Below are positions 60,442 to 64,000 of a DNA stretch of 64,000 nucleotides, one piece after another. The notes beneath the pieces are model-generated. The model did not search any database, had not been told where the DNA came from, and saw nothing but the letters and a program-made list of their open reading frames with translations. The DNA is taken from the NCBI GenBank assembly GCA_030583925.1, contig CP129482.1, positions 2,790,001 to 2,854,000 on the forward strand. Reading direction: 5' to 3'. Position numbers and translations under genes: made by a program. Every line of letters starts with the position of its first letter. Position 1 is the first letter of the stretch. The stretch is from Anaerolineales bacterium. GTDB taxonomy: Bacteria; Chloroflexota; Anaerolineae; Anaerolineales; Villigracilaceae.

Positions 60442-61278
60442 TTAACGATTCTTCTTGCTTCGGCGGCGAACAATGTATTGATCGGTCTTCTTGTTGCGCC
60501 GGGTCTTGTAACCGAGGGTTGGCTTACCCCACGGGCTTTTCGGTCCGGGCAAACCAATGGACTGGCGGCCTTCACCGCCGCCATGCGGATGGTCGCGTGG
60601 GGTCATCGCGGAGCCGCGCACGGCTGGGCGGATTCCCTTGTGGCGTTTGCGACCGGCTTTGCCGAGTTTGATATTGCTGTGGTCGAGATTGCCGACCTGA
60701 CCGATGGTCGCATAACACGTCTGGCGAATGAGCCTCACTTCACCGGAAGGCATACGCACTTGCGCGAAATCGCCTTCCTTCGCGAGCAATTGCGCCGCCC
60801 CGCCAGCGGAACGAACCAACTGACCGCCGCGTCCATCCTTGACTTCAATGTTGTGGATGAGCGTACCGACCGGGATATTCGCAATTGGGAGTGCGTTACC
60901 GGAACGGATCTCGGCTCCTACGCCTGCCATAACTGTATCGCCGACTTTTAGATCGGTCGGAGCCACGATGTAGCGTTTCTCGCCGTCTTTGTAGAAGAGC
61001 AAGGCGAGGCGCGCGGTGCGGTTCGGATCGTATTCGATTGCCGCGACCCGGGCGGGAATGCCGCGCTTGTCGCGTTTAAAATCCACGAGGCGGATGAAGC
61101 GGCGATGTCCGCCGCCGCGGTGACGGACGGTGACGCGTCCGTAGGCGTTGCGTCCGCCGCTCTTGCGCAACGGCACAAGCAATGAGCGTTCGGGCGTGGA
61201 TTTAGTGATCTCTTCGAATGTGTAGCCGGTCATTCCACGCGTGCCCGGCGTAACGGGTTTATATTTCTTGACTGGCAT
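60442..61278 (-). CDS. rplB: 50S ribosomal protein L2
   Basis: 278 residues. The [14 protein letters not shown] start, [30 protein letters not shown] and the catalytic-centre-near [19 protein letters not shown] block with His are conserved. Its start codon shares one base with the rplW stop. Confidence 0.98.
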   Translation of the reverse strand: MPVKKYKPVTPGTRGMTGYTFEEITKSTPERSLLVPLRKSGGRNAYGRVTVRHRGGGHRRFIRLVDFKRDKRGIPARVAAIEYDPNRTARLALLFYKDGEKRYIVAPTDLKVGDTVMAGVGAEIRSGNALPIANIPVGTLIHNIEVKDGRGGQLVRSAGGAAQLLAKEGDFAQVRMPSGEVRLIRQTCYATIGQVGNLDHSNIKLGKAGRKRHKGIRPAVRGSAMTPRDHPHGGGEGRQSIGLPGPKSPWGKPTLGYKTRRNKKTDQYIVRRRSKKNR

Positions 61279-61580
61279 TACTGCACCCCTTCAAAGATTT
61301 GAAGTGTCTGTCCCTCGACCAAGGTGACGATCGCCTTCTTGATGCCGGGTTTACGGATGAGCAACCGGCGGCTTCGCATACGGCGGCCGCGTTTGGCTGC
61401 GGTGTTGATGATATTGACGCGCGCAACCTTTACATCGTACAAGGTTTCCACCGCGTCTTTCACCGATGTGCGCGTGGCTGAATCGGCAACCACGAACGCA
61501 TACTGATTCAGTTTGCCCGATTGGTAATTGGTCTTTTCAGTTACCAGAGGGCGGCGAAGAACATCGTAAATCGTAGTCAT
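61278..61580 (-). CDS. rplW: 50S ribosomal protein L23
   Basis: 100 residues. [30 protein letters not shown] and [20 protein letters not shown] are the L23 features; at the tunnel exit it docks trigger factor and SRP. Eight bases after rplD. Confidence 0.96.
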   Translation of the reverse strand: MTTIYDVLRRPLVTEKTNYQSGKLNQYAFVVADSATRTSVKDAVETLYDVKVARVNIINTAAKRGRRMRSRRLLIRKPGIKKAIVTLVEGQTLQIFEGVQ

Positions 61581-61588
61581 TACTTCTC

Positions 61589-62218
61589 CTATCCCAGATT
61601 CGCCGTCAACGCATCGAGCGTTTTCACAGGAAGAACCAAAGTATCATAGTTGAACAGATCGCGAATATTGAGATAGCCAGCCAGCAAAACCTTGGCATCT
61701 TCAAGATTGCCAAGCGTTCGGACAGCGAGTTCGTAGGATTGATCCTTCTGCGGAAAGACAACCAGCGCGGTCTTATCGCCGACCAGATTATTCAACGCCT
61801 GCGACATGACCTTCGTCTTCGGCTCGGAAATATTCAAATCATCCACGACGACCACGCCGGATTCCTTCGCCTTGGCAGACAACGCCGAACGAAGCGCGGC
61901 GCGCCTCATCTTTTTGGGCATACGCTGTTCGTAACTACGCGGGTGCGGGGTGTGGATGCGACCGCCTCCCACCCACTGGGCGGCTCGACGCGAGCCTTGA
62001 CGGGCGCGACCTGTGCCTTTTTGCTTCCACGGTTTGGCGCCGCCGCCTGCAACTTCTCCGCGCACTTTGGTTTCATGCGTGCCAAGCCGCGCGTTCGCCA
62101 TCTGGCGGACATACGCCTGATGCATCAAGTCAACATTGATGGGGGCTTCGAAGATCGCGGCGGGCAGTTCCACTTCGCGTATCTTTTTGCCTTCGAGGTT
62201 CAAAACATCTACTTTCAT
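61589..62218 (-). CDS. rplD: 50S ribosomal protein L4
   Basis: 209 residues. VRQMANARLGTHETKVRGEVAGGGAKPWKQKGTGRARQGS is the conserved tunnel loop. L4 autoregulates the S10 operon in Gammaproteobacteria; whether it does so here is unknown. Confidence 0.96.
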   Translation of the reverse strand: MKVDVLNLEGKKIREVELPAAIFEAPINVDLMHQAYVRQMANARLGTHETKVRGEVAGGGAKPWKQKGTGRARQGSRRAAQWVGGGRIHTPHPRSYEQRMPKKMRRAALRSALSAKAKESGVVVVDDLNISEPKTKVMSQALNNLVGDKTALVVFPQKDQSYELAVRTLGNLEDAKVLLAGYLNIRDLFNYDTLVLPVKTLDALTANLG

Positions 62219-62237
62219 TTCATCATTCCTTGTGCGC

Positions 62238-62864
62238 CTATTGCTTGCGCGCCTCTTTGATCACCACGAGGCCGCCTTTGCCGCCGGGCACCGCGCCGTT
62301 GACGCCGAGCAGGTTTCGTTCGGCATCCACCAGCACAACTTTCAAGGCTTGGACCGTAACGCGGTCGTTGCCCATGTGACCGGCGCCGCGCGAGTTCTTG
62401 AAGACGCGGCCGGGGGTTGTACCGGATGAACGTGAACCGGGAGCGCGATGCCTGTCGGATTGACCGTGCGTTTTCTTGCCGCCGCCGAAATGGTGGCGCT
62501 TCACCGCGCCGGCAAATCCCTTCCCTTTGCTCGTGCCGACCACATCCACGCGCTCGCCGACGGCGAACGCGTCCACAGTGACCTTGTCGCCTATGTTGGC
62601 GGCTTCTTTTGTGCGAAATTCACGGATGAAACGGAGCGGCGGGAGTTCGCTAACTTTCAAGTGACCCAATTCTCCAGCGGAGAGTTTCTTCGGATGCACT
62701 TCGCCAAACCCCAACTGAATCGCGGCGTACCCGTCGCGGTCCTGGTTGCGGACCTGTGTAACGTAACATGGCCCAGCTTCGATGATCGTCACGGGATACG
62801 AGACGCCTTGCTCATCGAAGATCTGGGTCATGCCGATCTTCTTTCCAATAAGCCCTTTTAACAT
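62238..62864 (-). CDS. rplC: 50S ribosomal protein L3
   Basis: 208 residues. [30 protein letters not shown], the [25 protein letters not shown] loop near the peptidyl-transferase centre and the [29 protein letters not shown] block are L3. The gap upstream to rpsJ is unusually long (193 bases). Confidence 0.97.
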   Translation of the reverse strand: MLKGLIGKKIGMTQIFDEQGVSYPVTIIEAGPCYVTQVRNQDRDGYAAIQLGFGEVHPKKLSAGELGHLKVSELPPLRFIREFRTKEAANIGDKVTVDAFAVGERVDVVGTSKGKGFAGAVKRHHFGGGKKTHGQSDRHRAPGSRSSGTTPGRVFKNSRGAGHMGNDRVTVQALKVVLVDAERNLLGVNGAVPGGKGGLVVIKEARKQ

Positions 62865-62901
62865 GCTCTATTTTCTCCTTCAAGAAATTTTACGAGACTG
62901 T

Positions 62902-63045
62902 CAGCCCGGGCTTGGGCTGCATCATCTCCGTACAGCGCAGTAAACAATCTGGCGAGACGCTCAGGTTTTTGTGGTCCCGGGCAGGAATCGTTCTTGCGCT
63001 GGCGAAAATCGAGAGTAGAGATTCAACGTGCGGTCTCTACTCTCG
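62902..63045 (-). promoter_or_regulatory. Hairpin-rich rpsJ-rplC spacer
   Basis: In the 193-base gap between rpsJ and rplC (62865-63057). A perfect 12-bp stem pairs 63010-63021 (CGAGAGTAGAGA) with 63034-63045 around a 12-base loop, and CAGCCC / GGGCTG (62902-62907, 62914-62919) forms a small stem nearer rplC. Candidate ribosomal-protein leader, processing site or terminator/anti-terminator. Confidence 0.45.
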
Positions 63046-63057
63046 AGTACGACCTAC

Positions 63058-63366
63058 TTATATTTTTATTTCGATATCCACACCCGCAGGGAGTGAAAGT
63101 CTCATCAACATATCAATCGTCTTTGAATCGGGATCGAGAACGTCGATCAGACGATTGTGCGTGCGGATCTCGTAATGCTCGTGCGAGTCCTTATCTATGA
63201 ATGTCGAGCGCCGTATTGTAAACCGTTCATTCTTGGTTGGCAAGGGTACAGGGCCCACAACATGCGCGCCACTGCGCTCGGCGGTTTCGACGATTCGTTT
63301 GGCGGTTGAGTCGAGCACTCGATGATCGTACGCCTTAAGACGGATGCGGATTTTTTGCTTCGTCAT
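63058..63366 (-). CDS. rpsJ: 30S ribosomal protein S10
   Basis: 102 residues. [30 protein letters not shown] and [17 protein letters not shown] are S10 (also NusE). It begins the S10 operon after tuf, with an 8-base gap. Unusually it is separated from rplC by 193 bases. Confidence 0.98.
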   Translation of the reverse strand: MTKQKIRIRLKAYDHRVLDSTAKRIVETAERSGAHVVGPVPLPTKNERFTIRRSTFIDKDSHEHYEIRTHNRLIDVLDPDSKTIDMLMRLSLPAGVDIEIKI

Positions 63367-63374
63367 GCCATTTC

Positions 63375-64000
63375 CTATTCAATGATCTTAGTGACGACGC
63401 CCGCGCCGACGGTAAGACCGCCTTCACGGATGGCGAACTTGGAGCCCTGTTCGAGAGCCACCGGCACGATCAACTCTACCGTCAGGTTCACGTTGTCGCC
63501 CGGCATCACCATCTCGACGCCCTGCGGCAACTCGATGTTGCCTGTCACATCCATCGTGCGGATGTAGAACTGCGGGCGATACCCAGAGAAGAACGCCTTG
63601 TGCCGCCCGCCCTCTTCTTTCTTCAGCACGTACACTTCGGCGAGGAATTTCTTGTGCGGCGTCACGCTGCCAGGTTTGGCAAGCACTTGTCCACGCTCCA
63701 CGTCTTCACGCTCGATGCCGCGCAACAGAATGCCCGCATTGTCGCCCGCCACCACTTCATCCAGTTCCTTGTGGAACATTTCGGTGCCGGTGATGACCGA
63801 GGATTTCGTCTCGCGCAAGCCGACGATTTCGATGGGATCGCCCTTCTTGGCTACGCCGCGATCCACGCGTCCCGTCACCACGGTGCCGCGTCCTTTGATC
63901 GAGAACACGTCTTCCACCGCCATCATGAACGGTTTGTCCATCTCGCGTTTCGGTTCGGGGATGTATTCGTCAATCACCCGCAGCAATTCTTTGATCGGTT
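63375..64000 (-). CDS. tuf: Elongation factor Tu, C-terminal part (5' end outside window)
   Basis: About 208 residues of the C-terminal two thirds. [25 protein letters not shown] is the start of domain 2 and [20 protein letters not shown] with [15 protein letters not shown] is domain 3. The GTPase domain lies beyond the right edge. The order tuf-rpsJ is the usual str/S10 junction. Confidence 0.95.
   Translation of the reverse strand, partial: PIKELLRVIDEYIPEPKREMDKPFMMAVEDVFSIKGRGTVVTGRVDRGVAKKGDPIEIVGLRETKSSVITGTEMFHKELDEVVAGDNAGILLRGIEREDVERGQVLAKPGSVTPHKKFLAEVYVLKKEEGGRHKAFFSGYRPQFYIRTMDVTGNIELPQGVEMVMPGDNVNLTVELIVPVALEQGSKFAIREGGLTVGAGVVTKIIE

Overview
The window reads as a bacterial chromosome segment of moderately high G+C, most likely from an uncultured member of the Chloroflexota (Anaerolineae-like). 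I base this on overall protein character, the gene set (zinc-type S14, paired UbiA-type prenyltransferases, multihaem cytochromes with NrfD/HybB partners) and the many short palindromic and heptamer repeats scattered between and inside genes. The taxonomic call is inference; no rRNA is present. UGA is a normal stop here (for example at 1579, 3427, 16092 and 41141).

Layout: 1-5225 (+) holds the end of a proline-catabolic aldehyde dehydrogenase, a trans-aconitate-type methyltransferase, a two-subunit CoA-transferase, a CPBP protease and an SH3 lipoprotein. 5304-9054 (-) is an S-adenosylhomocysteine/methylthioadenosine recycling group (ahcY, PfkB/adenosine-kinase-like, mtnA). 9220-13116 (+) is a peptide ABC importer (binding protein and two permeases, no ATPase in view). 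13142-22863 mixes small proteins, a UbiA prenyltransferase, a methyltransferase, two tandem PAS histidine kinases, RarD and leucine dehydrogenase.

22893-35739 is the most interesting part. A copper-efflux operon (csoR, cupredoxin, copZ, copA, minus strand) is divergent from a plus-strand series: a Met/His-rich membrane peptide, an Rrf2 regulator, two more UbiA prenyltransferases, a DUF411 lipoprotein whose first motif cysteine is an in-frame TGA (candidate selenocysteine), a decahaem lipoprotein, a haptahaem-class (seven-haem) membrane-anchored cytochrome, a Tat-exported four-cluster ferredoxin and an NrfD/HybB membrane subunit. Together these look like a quinone-linked, outward-facing multihaem electron-transfer complex without a molybdopterin subunit. 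The two cytochrome units share an upstream ATGACA-box arrangement.

35934-46212 carries lipoproteins, an SCP2 protein, a large cyclase-AAA-TPR regulator, a flavoprotein with a histone-H1-like lysine tail, an A+T-rich DUF559 nuclease-like gene, a SnoaL-like protein and MazG. 46299-64000 (-) is the str/S10/spc/alpha ribosomal super-cluster from the 3' part of tuf to rpsI, including secY, adk, map, rpmJ, rpoA and truA. infA is absent from its usual place between map and rpmJ.

No tRNA, rRNA, CRISPR array or insertion-sequence transposase was recognised. No gene-free stretch exceeds 300 bases.
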